Notes: generated by a model from the letters alone, not told the origin. Shown: positions 9,173 to 18,503, numbered from the stretch's first letter. The stretch is 64,000 bases of DNA from Lachnospiraceae bacterium (GCA_017391465.1 JAFOYH010000103.1:62001-126000), one strand, 5' to 3'. Numbers and translations are program-made.

Positions 9173-10198
9173 ATGAAAACATCGGATTTTTATTATGATC
9201 TTCCGGAAGAACTCATTGCCCAGGATCCATTGGCAGAACGTTCCAGTTCAAAGCTGATGATTCTGGACAGAGCGTCCGGTCAGATTGAACATAAAATATT
9301 TAAAGATATTATGGATGAATTGCATCCGGAAGATTGTCTTGTCATTAATGATACAAAAGTTATTCCTGCAAGACTTCATGGAGTTAAAGAAGATACAGGT
9401 GCACATATTGAAGTGCTTTTGTTAAAGCGTAAAAGCGATTCCCTATGGGAAACATTGGTTCGCCCAGGTAAAAAGGCGCGTCCGGGTGCTCGTATTTCCT
9501 TTGGAGATGGGTTGCTTGTTGGTGAAGTTTTGGATGTGGTGGAAGAAGGAAATCGTCTGATTCGTTTTGAATATGATGGTATTTTTGAAGAAGTTCTCGA
9601 TCAGCTCGGTGAGATGCCTTTGCCTCCATATATTACACATAAGCTTCAGGATAAGAATCGTTATCAGACCGTTTATGCAAAACATGAAGGCAGTGCAGCG
9701 GCTCCGACAGCGGGACTCCATTTTACAGAAGAGCTCTTACAGAAGATTCAGGAAAAAGGGATTCGAATTGCACGCGTAACGCTCCATGTGGGTCTGGGTA
9801 CATTTCGTCCGGTAAAAGTTGAAGATGTCAATGATCATCATATGCATTCGGAATTTTACATGGTGAGCCAGGAAGCAGCAGACATCATCAATGAAACAAA
9901 ACGAAATGGCGGCAGAGTCATTTCTGTGGGGACGACAAGTACACGTACGCTTGAATCTGTGGCAGATGAAAACGGTTGGATCAAAGAAACCAGTGGATGG
10001 ACAGAAATTTTTATTTATCCGGGATATAAATTTAAATGTATTGATGCTTTGATCACCAATTTCCATTTGCCTGAATCAACCCTTCTTATGTTGGTTTCTG
10101 CATTGGCAGACAAGGAAATGATTTTAAAGGCATATGAAACAGCAGTCGCAGAGCGATATCGTTTTTTCAGTTTTGGTGATGCCATGTTTATTCGTTGA
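9173..10198 (+). CDS. queA: tRNA preQ1(34) S-adenosylmethionine ribosyltransferase-isomerase
   Basis: QueA transfers and isomerises the ribosyl part of S-adenosylmethionine onto preQ1 at tRNA position 34, giving epoxyqueuosine. The 341-residue protein shows the family start [20 protein letters not shown], then HYGTFRPV-like [10 protein letters not shown], the [13 protein letters not shown] segment, and the ending [23 protein letters not shown] precedes the ATG. No other queuosine gene is in the window, so it sits with pheST only by position, probably as the distal gene of the transcript. Confidence 0.96.
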   Translation: MKTSDFYYDLPEELIAQDPLAERSSSKLMILDRASGQIEHKIFKDIMDELHPEDCLVINDTKVIPARLHGVKEDTGAHIEVLLLKRKSDSLWETLVRPGKKARPGARISFGDGLLVGEVLDVVEEGNRLIRFEYDGIFEEVLDQLGEMPLPPYITHKLQDKNRYQTVYAKHEGSAAAPTAGLHFTEELLQKIQEKGIRIARVTLHVGLGTFRPVKVEDVNDHHMHSEFYMVSQEAADIINETKRNGGRVISVGTTSTRTLESVADENGWIKETSGWTEIFIYPGYKFKCIDALITNFHLPESTLLMLVSALADKEMILKAYETAVAERYRFFSFGDAMFIR

Positions 10199-10223
10199 TG
10201 GTATAACTTAAAGAGGATACCAA

Positions 10224-10252
10224 TTGACATTGGCTGAAGTATTCTATATAAT
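10224..10252 (+). promoter_or_regulatory. Consensus promoter of the SEC-C protein gene
   Basis: Perfect TTGACA (10224-10229), 17-base spacer and perfect TATAAT (10247-10252). This is one of the two promoters in the window with perfect -35 and -10 hexamers at 17-bp spacing (the other is rex), which suggests strong constitutive expression. Confidence 0.8.
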
Positions 10253-10324
10253 ATAGAAGCTACACATTTTTATGTGATCGAACTTTAATGAAACGTATTA
10301 AAATCAAAGGATAAGGTGAATACA

Positions 10325-10828
10325 ATGAGTTTAATGAATAAGTGGGAAGAACTTGCTACTTCCTTTAACAACAATGCTCAGATGCAGCAGAAATTCTGGA
10401 CAAACTACTATCTTCAGGAAAAGGAAATCTATGCAAAATTATTAGAGAATCCAGAAGAAGTACATGAAGGAACTGTTCAGGAACTTGCTGATAAATTTGA
10501 AATGGATCTCGTTCTTTTTGGCGGCGGATTCCTTGATGGTATCAACGACAGCTTAAAAGAAAAAAATCCAGTAGATACACTTGAAGCAGACACTCAGGTT
10601 AAAATCGACATTGATTTAGAAAAGCTTTACTATAACATGGTTGCTGCAAAAGCTGACTGGTTATATGAATTACCACAGTGGGATAATTTAATCTCTGCAG
10701 AAAGAAGACAGGAGCTTTACAAAGCTCAGAAACGTTCCATGATTATTGTAAAAGGTAAAAAAATTGGTCGTAATGAACCATGTCCATGCGGTAGCGGTAA
10801 AAAATACAAACAGTGCTGCGGTAGATAA
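10325..10828 (+). CDS. SEC-C metal-binding motif protein
   Basis: A 167-residue acidic cytosolic protein ending in a SEC-C motif, [18 protein letters not shown], the zinc-binding signature shared with the SecA C-terminus. The preceding 145 residues are mostly helical and I do not recognise them. The role is therefore unknown; SEC-C tails often mediate contacts with partners or ribosome-associated factors. The ATG at 10325 was chosen over the in-frame GTG at 10316 because AAGG ends 8 bases upstream. It has its own consensus promoter and terminator, so it is a strongly expressed single gene. Confidence 0.85.
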   Translation: MSLMNKWEELATSFNNNAQMQQKFWTNYYLQEKEIYAKLLENPEEVHEGTVQELADKFEMDLVLFGGGFLDGINDSLKEKNPVDTLEADTQVKIDIDLEKLYYNMVAAKADWLYELPQWDNLISAERRQELYKAQKRSMIIVKGKKIGRNEPCPCGSGKKYKQCCGR

Positions 10829-10837
10829 TCGTACTTT

Positions 10838-10868
10838 AAAAGCTCAGATTTATCTGGGCTTTTGTTTT
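10838..10868 (+). terminator. Terminator after the SEC-C gene
   Basis: AAAAGCTCAGAT (10838-10849) pairs with ATCTGGGCTTTT (10852-10863), followed by a T-rich run. The remaining gap 10869-11192 holds only the possible broken minus-strand mini-gene listed separately. Confidence 0.8.
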
Positions 10869-10873
10869 TTTGC

Positions 10874-11015
10874 TTATAAAAAACTTAGAATCCTTTGCTC
10901 TTGGGGTTGACTGTTTTTTATGATTAATAATATATGTTCAGGATCTTTATTATTCGCAAAAACTTTTTAAATACAGTTTTCGTAAGTTTTCAAGCAACCC
11001 CTCATATAATTTCAT
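10874..11015 (-). pseudogene. Possible small ORF with a frameshift in a T-run (46 codons if repaired)
   Basis: On the minus strand, AAAGGAG lies about 9 bases before an ATG (11015). It opens MKLYEGLLENLRKLYLKSF and then stops after 21 codons (stop ending at 10950). Skipping one T in the TTTTT run near 10957 continues in frame as ANNKDPEHILLIIKNSQ and onwards to a stop at 10874. That would make a 46-residue basic helical peptide. A one-base insertion, programmed shift or sequencing error are all possible, as is chance. I do not recognise a family. Confidence 0.28.
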
Positions 11016-11192
11016 TTTTGGACTCTCCTTTGTATTAGATTAGCAAAAAAAAGTGCAGATAAATCAATTAAAATAAAATAAATTGTCAAAAAGTTTTCTG
11101 TTTAAAATGAAAAAATGTTATAATTTCATGTTTATACTACAGATGTTATAATTAATCGTCAAACAAAATCAAAAAATAATAGGAGACATACT

Positions 11193-12104
11193 ATGGTTAT
11201 TACAACAGTTTTAGGAAAGATAATATCGATTTTCATCATTATGGTCGTGGGAATCATTTGTTATAAAATGAATATTATTGATCGCTATGCAAAAGATAAG
11301 TTATCGCAGCTGAGTACATGGATTGTATGTCCGATGCTTATTTTTATGTCCTTCCAAATGGAATACGATGCGGAGCTTTTAAAGAAAATGTTGATTGTTT
11401 TTGGATTGGCATTGTTAAGTTATGTGATTTCAATTGTGTTAGCGAATCTTTTTTTAAGAGAAAAAGAAGGATATGATCATGCGGTTGAACGTTTTGGTGT
11501 TATTTTTACGAACTGTGGTTTTATTGGAATCCCATTGGGAAGTGCAATCTTTGGGAATATTGGTGTCATTTATGCGACATTATTTGTTGCAGCATTTCAT
11601 GTTTTTTGTTGGACTTATGGTATTTCTTTGCTGGATAAAGGCAAATTTCAACTTAAAAAATTAATAAATCCATGTTTGGTTGCAGTTGTTTTAGGTATAT
11701 TGCTCTTTATTTTTCAGATTAAAGTTCCTGAGAATATTGCTTATGCGTTGAATTCCATATCCAATATGAATACACCGCTTGCCATGTTGATTTCTGGTGT
11801 GGTGCTTGCGCAGCTTGATTTAAAAGAAACCTTTCAAAAACTGGTAAAAGGGCGCCTTTTATTCGTTGTTCTTTTGAGAAATCTTATTTCTCCGGCTATT
11901 CTTGCATTGCTGATCCGTTTTCTTCCAATTGATGAACAAATGCGTATTGTCTGCGCAATGACAGCGGCCTGTCCAACGGGATCATTTACAATTACGCTAT
12001 CCATTTTATATGGAAGAGATGATACATACGGTACAGAAATTCTGTGTATGTCCACATTACTTTCAATTATATCGATTCCATTATGCATGATGATTGCGGG
12101 GTAA
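11193..12104 (+). CDS. AEC-family (auxin efflux carrier type) transporter
   Basis: A 303-residue membrane protein with about ten helices in two inverted halves, typical of the AEC/bile-acid-sodium-symporter-like family. These carriers export or exchange organic acids such as malate and malonate in bacteria; the substrate here is unknown. Family-like segments are VPMLIF-type CPMLIFMSF in the first half, FGVIFTNCGFIGIPLG, and AMTAACPTGSFTITLS in the second half. AGGAGA precedes the ATG. The PfkB kinase gene starts 6 bases after its stop, so the two are co-transcribed. Confidence 0.9.
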   Translation: MVITTVLGKIISIFIIMVVGIICYKMNIIDRYAKDKLSQLSTWIVCPMLIFMSFQMEYDAELLKKMLIVFGLALLSYVISIVLANLFLREKEGYDHAVERFGVIFTNCGFIGIPLGSAIFGNIGVIYATLFVAAFHVFCWTYGISLLDKGKFQLKKLINPCLVAVVLGILLFIFQIKVPENIAYALNSISNMNTPLAMLISGVVLAQLDLKETFQKLVKGRLLFVVLLRNLISPAILALLIRFLPIDEQMRIVCAMTAACPTGSFTITLSILYGRDDTYGTEILCMSTLLSIISIPLCMMIAG

Positions 12105-12110
12105 AAGAAT

Positions 12111-13052
12111 ATGTATGATATTGTTGCTTTAGGGGAACTTCTGGTGGATTTTATTCAGGAAGGAATGAATGAAGAAGAACATCCTGTTTTTAGTGCGAAT
12201 CCGGGAGGTGCGCCATGCAATATGCTGGCTATGGCATCTAAAATGGGAAAGAAAACAGGATTTATCGGAAAAGTCGGAAAAGATTCTATGGGTAAGATGT
12301 TACGTGACGCTATTATTTCCTGTGGAATTGATGACCGTGGATTGCGCAATGATGATAAAGTACCGACAACATTAGCCTTTGTGTCAAAAACAGAGACAGG
12401 AGATAGAAACTTTTCGTTTTATCGTAATCCGGGAGCGGATATGATGCTCACAGTTAACGATATAGATTGCGACATGATCCAAAATACAAAAATATTTCAT
12501 TTTGGAACCCTTTCTATGACACATGATGGTGTGCGCAAAGCAACAAAGAAAGCTGTTGATTTTGCAAAGCAACATCAGAAAGTGATCAGTTTTGATCCGA
12601 ATATCCGTGAACTGCTGTGGCAATCGATGGATCTGCTTCGTGATCAGATGGATTATGGATTTAGACAGTGTCATATTTTAAAGATATCCGATAACGAAAT
12701 TCAGTGGTTTACCGGTGAAGAAGATCTAGATAAGGCTATAGAAAAACTGAAAGATGAATATAACATTCCTTTAATTTTCCTGACAATGGGAAAAGATGGT
12801 AGCCGTGCATATTATAGAAATGAATGTATCGAACATAAGGGATATGTTGTTGAAAATACAGTTGATACAACAGGTGCGGGAGATACCTTTATGGGTACGG
12901 CACTTTCAAAAATAGTTGATGCAGGAATAGATAACCTGAATCCAAACGTATTATTAGAGATTTTGAAGATTGCCAATAAGTCAGCATCTTTGATCACTAT
13001 GAGAAAAGGGGCTTTGACTGTTATGCCGGATAAAGAAGATATTGAATGTTAA
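12111..13052 (+). CDS. PfkB-family carbohydrate kinase, probably fructokinase
   Basis: A 313-residue ribokinase-family enzyme. The N-terminal GELLVDF and NPGGAPCNMLAMASKMG (substrate-binding motif 1) resemble bacterial fructokinases. The C-terminal signature TVDTTGAGDTFMGTAL carries the anion hole and the catalytic aspartate. It would phosphorylate a sugar, most likely fructose, with ATP. The gene follows the AEC transporter by 6 bases. This suggests linked physiology, although an AEC carrier is not a usual sugar importer. It ends at a bidirectional terminator shared with aroA. Confidence 0.9.
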   Translation: MYDIVALGELLVDFIQEGMNEEEHPVFSANPGGAPCNMLAMASKMGKKTGFIGKVGKDSMGKMLRDAIISCGIDDRGLRNDDKVPTTLAFVSKTETGDRNFSFYRNPGADMMLTVNDIDCDMIQNTKIFHFGTLSMTHDGVRKATKKAVDFAKQHQKVISFDPNIRELLWQSMDLLRDQMDYGFRQCHILKISDNEIQWFTGEEDLDKAIEKLKDEYNIPLIFLTMGKDGSRAYYRNECIEHKGYVVENTVDTTGAGDTFMGTALSKIVDAGIDNLNPNVLLEILKIANKSASLITMRKGALTVMPDKEDIEC

Positions 13053-13059
13053 TAAATAA

Positions 13060-13103
13060 AAAAATGTCCTTAAATACCGTTTCAAGGTTTTAAGGACATT
13101 TTT
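13060..13103. terminator. Bidirectional terminator between PfkB kinase and aroA
   Basis: AAAATGTCCTTAAA pairs with TTTAAGGACATTTT across a short loop, with A-run and T-run on the two sides. It serves both converging transcripts. Confidence 0.9.
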
Positions 13104-14381
13104 TTATTTGGATAAATTAAATAAGTCATTATAAAATGTCGGATATGAAATATCTACACATTCACTTCCTATGATTTCAGTTTCGCCATCACTTGCAAGA
13201 GAAGCAACGGCAAAGGACATGGCAATTCGGTGATCGAGATGGCTTTGAATCTTTGCACCGTGAGGTGTTTTGCCGCCGTTGATAATCATGCCATCGTCTG
13301 TAGCTGTAATGTCAACGCCCATAGCCCTTAAGTTTTCAGTCATGACAGTGATACGATCCGATTCTTTGACTTTCAATTCTGCTGCATCACGAATGATTGT
13401 CTGTCCATCTGCAAAGGCTGCCATGATGGCAATAATCGGAAGCTCATCGATCAAAGTTGGAATAATATCACCTTCGATGATCGTTCCGTGTAGTGAAGAA
13501 TGTTGAACAACCATATCAGCAACCGGTTCGCCACAAACCTCACGAATATTTTCCAAAGAAATATTTCCGCCCATAGACTGACATACACGGAGTATACCGT
13601 CACGCGTTGGGTTGATGCCAACATTTTCAATACATATTTCAGAGTTAGGGATAATAAGTCCGGCTGCCATAAAGTAAGCAGCAGAGGAAATGTCTCCAGG
13701 AACGATGATCTTTTGGGCTTCAAGCTGTTTTACCGGTCGAAGGATAGCTGTTGTTCCTATAGAAGTGATATCACCACCACAGCCACGAAGCATAAGTTCG
13801 GTATGATTTCTTGATAATACAGGTTCGGTCACGCTTGTCTCACCGTCGGCATAAAGTCCTGCAAGGAGAATGGCTGATTTCACCTGAGCAGAGGAAACTG
13901 GTGAATCGTAATGAATGCCTGTTAATTTTTTGCCTGTAATGTGAATGGGTGCGCAGTCATTGCCTCTTAGACTTTCAATAGATGCTCCCATCATGGATAA
14001 TGGGGTGATGATTCGTTTCATAGGTCTTGACTGAATCGAAGCATCGCCATTGACGATACAGTCAAAATTCTGACCTGAAAGAATACCGGACATCAGTCGT
14101 GTGGTAGTACCGCTGTTGCCAGTATTTAAGATATCGGATGGTTTTGTAAGTCCATAAAGCCCTTTGCCATGAATGCGGACGATATCGCCATTATTTTCAA
14201 TGTGAATGCCCATCTGACGAAAACAGGCGATGGAAGAGAGACAATCAGCGCCCTGAAGGAAATGATGGACTTCAGTAATACCATTACAAATGGAACCAAG
14301 CATAACACTTCGATGGGAGATGGATTTATCACCAGGAACTGAAACCGTTCCTTTTAAACTGTTTTTGCGTGTTAGGATCAT
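13104..14381 (-). CDS. aroA: 3-phosphoshikimate 1-carboxyvinyltransferase (EPSP synthase)
   Basis: Joins shikimate-3-phosphate and phosphoenolpyruvate in the sixth step of the shikimate pathway. The 425-residue protein shows the start VPGDKSISHR (PEP and S3P binding), LNTGNSGTTTRLMSGIL, SRPMKRIITPLSMMGA, the central SSAQVKSAILLAGL, and a C-terminal DHRIAMSFAVASL. The motif forms resemble the Gram-positive type of EPSP synthase. GGAG lies 9 bases before the ATG. It is the second gene of the tyrA-aroA transcript, starting 19 bases after tyrA, so it is under the tyrosine T-box. Confidence 0.97.
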   Translation of the reverse strand: MILTRKNSLKGTVSVPGDKSISHRSVMLGSICNGITEVHHFLQGADCLSSIACFRQMGIHIENNGDIVRIHGKGLYGLTKPSDILNTGNSGTTTRLMSGILSGQNFDCIVNGDASIQSRPMKRIITPLSMMGASIESLRGNDCAPIHITGKKLTGIHYDSPVSSAQVKSAILLAGLYADGETSVTEPVLSRNHTELMLRGCGGDITSIGTTAILRPVKQLEAQKIIVPGDISSAAYFMAAGLIIPNSEICIENVGINPTRDGILRVCQSMGGNISLENIREVCGEPVADMVVQHSSLHGTIIEGDIIPTLIDELPIIAIMAAFADGQTIIRDAAELKVKESDRITVMTENLRAMGVDITATDDGMIINGGKTPHGAKIQSHLDHRIAMSFAVASLASDGETEIIGSECVDISYPTFYNDLFNLSK

Positions 14382-14400
14382 AAAAGATCACTCCTTATCG

Positions 14401-15504
14401 TTAGTTTCGTAAATGAATAATATAATGAAATCTTCTTAAAAGTTCAGTGGCTTTGTCGGCAGACTCACCATCATAGAATTCGATATGTAAAACACCTTCC
14501 TGGAATTCTCTGTTGTGAACGATGCCAATGTTCATAATACTGATTCCATTGGTTGCCAGAATGGTTGCAATGGTTGCAATGGCTCCGGATTCATCAATCA
14601 AGTCAACAAAGATTTCGTGAGACTGCTTTAAGACACTCTTTGCGTGACTTTGCGGAATGTCGTCACGATAGTCTTTGGCCGTGCCAAAAGCATCTAAAAG
14701 AGCAGCAGCATTATTGTTTTCAATGGCTTTGCCCATGGCATCCATTCGTGAGATATATGAATGTAACATATCAAGAATCTGAGTTTTGTTTTCAGCGCAG
14801 ATTTGCTGCCACATCTCCGGAGAAGAAGAAGCGATCCGTGTAATATCTTTAAATCCGCCGGCTGCCAGCATACGCATCAGTCCTTCAGCATTATCCGATT
14901 CACGTACAAGATTAACTAAAGTAAATGCAATAATGTGTGGAAGGTGAGAAATAGCTGCAGTTACACGGTCATGTTCTTTGTAATCCAAAGTTACAGGAAG
15001 AGCGTTGATGTCTTTGACAATGGAAATCATCGTATCAATCATATCCCGTGTTGTTCCCTGACCGGGTGTTAATATATAGTAGGCATTTTCCAGAAGATGA
15101 ATTTTTGCACTGCTGTAACCAGTCTTTTCAGAACCAGCCATAGGATGACCTCCAATAAAATGATCGGATAGACCGATGGCGTCAACGGCTTCATGCATGG
15201 TTGTTTTAACACTGCCCACATCCGTAAGGATGCAGTCCGGTTTTAAAATAGGTTTTAATTGCTCAAGACATTGAATGTTCACACTGACCGGTGCACATAA
15301 AAAGATAATATCGCACTCGGAAAATGCAGGACCAATACTGTCCATAGCCTGATTAATGGTTCCGTCAGCCATGGCTTCAATGAGGCTTGCCTTGCTTCGG
15401 TTATAAGCGATAAATGTTGCTTCCGGATGTTTCATACGTAATGCTTTTGCGATGGATCCGCCAATTAAACCGAGACCGATAAAACCAATGGTTTGTTTGT
15501 TCAT
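14401..15504 (-). CDS. tyrA: Prephenate dehydrogenase with C-terminal ACT domain
   Basis: Oxidatively decarboxylates prephenate to 4-hydroxyphenylpyruvate, the committed step to tyrosine. The N-terminal Rossmann motif is GLGLIGGSIAKAL. The catalytic region has HPMAGSEKTGYSSA and the histidine-rich AAISHLPHIIAF. Residues from about 295 to 367 look like an ACT regulatory domain (ESGAIATIATILATNGISI), which would allow feedback by an aromatic amino acid. AAGGAGGAC precedes the ATG. It is the first gene after the Tyr T-box and is followed by aroA. Confidence 0.96.
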   Translation of the reverse strand: MNKQTIGFIGLGLIGGSIAKALRMKHPEATFIAYNRSKASLIEAMADGTINQAMDSIGPAFSECDIIFLCAPVSVNIQCLEQLKPILKPDCILTDVGSVKTTMHEAVDAIGLSDHFIGGHPMAGSEKTGYSSAKIHLLENAYYILTPGQGTTRDMIDTMISIVKDINALPVTLDYKEHDRVTAAISHLPHIIAFTLVNLVRESDNAEGLMRMLAAGGFKDITRIASSSPEMWQQICAENKTQILDMLHSYISRMDAMGKAIENNNAAALLDAFGTAKDYRDDIPQSHAKSVLKQSHEIFVDLIDESGAIATIATILATNGISIMNIGIVHNREFQEGVLHIEFYDGESADKATELLRRFHYIIHLRN

Positions 15505-15546
15505 AAAAATGTCCTCCTTTTAAATTTGGACGTCGAACTTTTGTAT

Positions 15547-15838
15547 AAAAAAAGCTTTCGTCCTCTATTCTTCTATAAAGGACGAAAGCAAAACTTCCGT
15601 GGTACCACCTTTATTCATTCGCACATCGCTGTACAAATCTCATAGAGTACGTCATAAAGATTATACTCCGGCAATATAACGGTTGCAACCGGCACAGCTT
15701 ACTTAATATAAAATGTGAATTGTTCAGCCTGCAGCTCAGGGATGTATTCGAGAAATGGTTTTATGTACCTCTCATCAACCGGTGACTTTCTGTAAAAAAC
15801 TTAAAATCTCTACTCGTTCCCATCACAGCTTTTATGTT
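15547..15838 (-). promoter_or_regulatory. T-box riboswitch (tyrosine type) controlling tyrA-aroA
   Basis: Read on the minus strand, AAAGGTGGTACCACGGA (around 15597-15613) is the T-box sequence. It is followed by a strong terminator, GCTTTCGTCCT paired with AGGACGAAAGC, and a T-run ending at 15547. In the upstream stem I region the segment CGAATACATC contains TAC (plus positions 15744-15746), the tyrosine codon expected in the specifier loop. Tyrosine starvation would therefore switch on tyrA-aroA. Together with its promoter it fills the gap between tyrA and the EF-G gene. Confidence 0.9.
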
Positions 15839-15844
15839 GAATCA

Positions 15845-15873
15845 ATGATAGCATTAGATATTTAAAAATGCAA
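15845..15873 (-). promoter_or_regulatory. Promoter of the tyrosine T-box leader
   Basis: On the minus strand TTGCAT (15873-15868), 17-base spacer, TATCAT (15850-15845). The start is predicted near 15838. Confidence 0.6.
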
Positions 15874-15952
15874 GACTTTTTTTGATTAATATGATGAAGT
15901 GCGTGAATAACAAAAAATATGCATAAAATCTTGTATAAATTTCATAAAAAGC

Positions 15953-15981
15953 TTGAAGATATTGTGATTTTTTAGTAGAAT
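15953..15981 (+). promoter_or_regulatory. Promoter of the EF-G paralogue gene
   Basis: TTGAAG (15953-15958), 17-base spacer, TAGAAT (15976-15981). The start codon lies 45 bases downstream with GGAGG in between. Confidence 0.55.
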
Positions 15982-16025
15982 ATATCCATGAGTAAAAAAT
16001 ACTAAGGTATTGGAGGAATAAAGAC

Positions 16026-18107
16026 ATGAAAGTTTATAAAACACAAGACATTCGTAACGTTGCTATTTTAGGACACGGTGGATGTGGAAAGACATCTCTC
16101 GTAGAAGCTATGGCACATGTTACTGGAGTTACAAATCGCCAGGGACGCGTAGAAGATGGTAACACCATCAGCGATTATGATAAAGAAGAAATCCGTCGTA
16201 AATTCTCCATCAGCACATCCGTAGTTCCTATCGAATGGAATTTCTGGAAGATTAACCTTTTAGATACTCCTGGTTACTTGGATTTCGCTGGCGAAGTTGA
16301 TGAAGCATTAGCTGCAGCAGATGGTGCAATTATCGTAATCAACGGTAAAGCTGGTGTTGAAGCCGGTACAGAAAAAGCATGGGATTACTGTGAAAAATAT
16401 GGTATTCCAAGAGCATTCTTTGTTACAAACATGGATGATGAACATGCTGATTATGTGAAAGTTATTGAACAGCTTCGTGAACTCTATGGCAAACGTATCG
16501 CTCCATTCCATTTACCAATTCGTGAAGATGGTAAATTTACAGGTGTTGTAAACGTTGTTACATTAAAAGGCCGCACATTTACAGGTGGCGGCAAATGGGT
16601 AGAAAGAGATATTCCTGCAGATGTACAGGATGATCTTGATGCAACTCGCGAAGCTTTAATGGAAGCTGTTGCTGAAACAAATGAAGAATACATGGATCGT
16701 TACTTTGAAGGTGATGAATTTACAGTTGATGAAATCATCGATGCCCTTCGTCTTAATGTAAATGAAGGTAACGTTGTTCCTGTACAGTGTGGTTCCGGCA
16801 CAATGGAATATGGTATCGAAGGTCTTATCCAGACATGTGTAGAATTCTTACCATCTCCAATGCGTGATAATATCAAGATTTTTGGTAAAGACCCTCGTAC
16901 AGATAAAGAATACAATGTAGACTATGACTCTCGTCGTCCGTTTTCCGCATATGTATTCAAAACAATCGTTGACCCATTCATCGGACGTTATTCTTTAATT
17001 AAAGTTTGTTCCGGTTCTTTAAGATCCGATTCTGTGATCTACAACTACGAAAAAGATACAGAAGAAAAACTTTCCAGAATTTATATCCTCAGAGGTAAAG
17101 AAGCGATTGAGATGCCAGAATTAAAAGCTGGTGATATCGGTGCGATTGCTAAATTATCCAATACAGCTACAGGCGATACCTTATCCCTTAAAGCAGATCC
17201 ATTAGTATTTGAAAAATTTGAATCCCAGTCTCCATATACATACATGAGATATGAAGCTGTAAATAAAGGTGATGAAGATAAAGTATCTCAGGCACTTCAG
17301 AAGATGATGGAAGAAGATTTAACTTTAAAAACATACGCGGATACAGAAAATCGTCAGTCCTTAATTTATGGTATGGGCGATCAGCATCTTGATGTTGTTG
17401 TCAGCAAACTTGAAGCTAAATACAAAGTTAAGATCAACCTTTCCAAACCAAGAGTTCCTTATCGTGAAACAATCCGTAAGAAAGTTTCCGTTCGCGAAAA
17501 ATATAAAAAACAGTCTGGTGGACATGGTCAGTACGGTGATGTTGCTATGGAATTCGAACCATCCGGTAACCTTGAAGAAGCATACGAATTCGGCGAAAGA
17601 GTTGTTGGTGGTGCTGTACCTAAAAACTATTTCCCAGCAGTTGAAAAAGGTATTCAGGAATCCGTTCTTAAAGGACCAGTTGCCGGTTATCCAGTAGTTG
17701 GTGTTAAAGCGACATTATTCGATGGTTCTTATCATCCAGTAGACTCCTCTGAAATGGCGTTCAAGACAGCTGCACGTCAGGCATTCAAGAGCGCATTTGG
17801 TCAGGCAAATCCTGTTATCCTTGAACCAATCGTTGCACTTAGTGTTGTAGTTCCAGATAACTTTACAGGCGATATCATGGGCGACCTTAACAAGAAACGC
17901 GGCCGTGTTCTTGGTATGAATCCAACAGACAGTGGAAAAACAGAAATTGTTGCAGATATTCCATTATCTGAACTTTTCGGATATAATACAAACCTTCGTT
18001 CCATGACTGGTGGTCGCGGTACATATGCTTATACTTTCAGCAGATATGAACAGGCTCCAAGTGATGTTCAGGCGAAAGTTATTGCAGATAATGAAAAAGA
18101 AGAATAG
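16026..18107 (+). CDS. Elongation factor G paralogue (FusA2-type)
   Basis: A 693-residue translational GTPase with the five-domain EF-G layout. The P-loop is GHGGCGKT (16-23), followed by the C-terminal IV-V region ending around SMTGGRGTYAYTFSRYEQ. The GTPase centre differs from canonical EF-G. DTPGH is DTPGY here, so the catalytic histidine is Tyr84, and the guanine-specificity motif NKxD is replaced by TNMD (134-137). These changes mark the EF-G-like FusA2 group rather than the housekeeping factor. Members of such groups have been linked to translation under nutrient stress or with little GTP hydrolysis. The true fusA is presumably elsewhere, with rpsL-rpsG. It has its own promoter and terminator, and its codon use looks like that of a well-expressed gene. 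Confidence 0.9.
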   Translation: MKVYKTQDIRNVAILGHGGCGKTSLVEAMAHVTGVTNRQGRVEDGNTISDYDKEEIRRKFSISTSVVPIEWNFWKINLLDTPGYLDFAGEVDEALAAADGAIIVINGKAGVEAGTEKAWDYCEKYGIPRAFFVTNMDDEHADYVKVIEQLRELYGKRIAPFHLPIREDGKFTGVVNVVTLKGRTFTGGGKWVERDIPADVQDDLDATREALMEAVAETNEEYMDRYFEGDEFTVDEIIDALRLNVNEGNVVPVQCGSGTMEYGIEGLIQTCVEFLPSPMRDNIKIFGKDPRTDKEYNVDYDSRRPFSAYVFKTIVDPFIGRYSLIKVCSGSLRSDSVIYNYEKDTEEKLSRIYILRGKEAIEMPELKAGDIGAIAKLSNTATGDTLSLKADPLVFEKFESQSPYTYMRYEAVNKGDEDKVSQALQKMMEEDLTLKTYADTENRQSLIYGMGDQHLDVVVSKLEAKYKVKINLSKPRVPYRETIRKKVSVREKYKKQSGGHGQYGDVAMEFEPSGNLEEAYEFGERVVGGAVPKNYFPAVEKGIQESVLKGPVAGYPVVGVKATLFDGSYHPVDSSEMAFKTAARQAFKSAFGQANPVILEPIVALSVVVPDNFTGDIMGDLNKKRGRVLGMNPTDSGKTEIVADIPLSELFGYNTNLRSMTGGRGTYAYTFSRYEQAPSDVQAKVIADNEKEE

Positions 18108-18134
18108 TAATTGAAGGATTCAATCCGACTCTAT

Positions 18135-18166
18135 AAAGGCGGCCTGCTTATGCGGACCGCCTTTTA
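18135..18166 (+). terminator. Terminator after the EF-G paralogue
   Basis: AAAGGCGG pairs with CCGCCTTT with inner G-C pairs, followed by a short T stretch. Confidence 0.7.
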
Positions 18167-18198
18167 ATGTCAGGTCATCTAAAGCCCGCTTTGTTCTA

Positions 18199-18226
18199 TT
18201 GACTTTTATGTAAAATATGATAAAAT
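18199..18226 (+). promoter_or_regulatory. Promoter of the leucine T-box leader
   Basis: TTGACT (18199-18204), 16-base spacer, TAAAAT (18221-18226). Confidence 0.55.
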
Positions 18227-18232
18227 AATTCC

Positions 18233-18485
18233 TAGTTTTATATTCAGACGTTGATGAGGAGTATTAAGATGATTCCGCTTTCAGAGAGCTGTCGGATGGT
18301 GTGAGGCAGCAGCCGGATAATCCCAACTCGCCTCTAAGTCCCGTGATTGAAGAGGAATTGTGTAGGTCATGGCGTGTAATTCCCGTTAAAGAATTATGAG
18401 TGCATGGATTATTCCATGAATTAGAGTGGTACCACGGAACAAGGCCCTTTCGTCTCTAGAAGATGGAAGGGCTTATTTTATTATT
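18233..18485 (+). promoter_or_regulatory. T-box riboswitch (leucine) controlling leuS
   Basis: The T-box sequence GAGTGGTACCACGGA lies at 18424-18438. It is followed by a 12-bp terminator stem between 18444 and 18472 (GCCCTTTCGTCT with AGATGGAAGGGC) and T-rich sequence. Stem I shows an AGAGAGCTG element and a specifier region with two CTC triplets (18327-18329 and 18332-18334). CTC is a leucine codon and fits leuS; which copy is the specifier cannot be told without folding. This leader fills 18167-18503. Confidence 0.9.
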
Positions 18486-18503
18486 GAGTAGGAGGTTCTC
18501 ATT

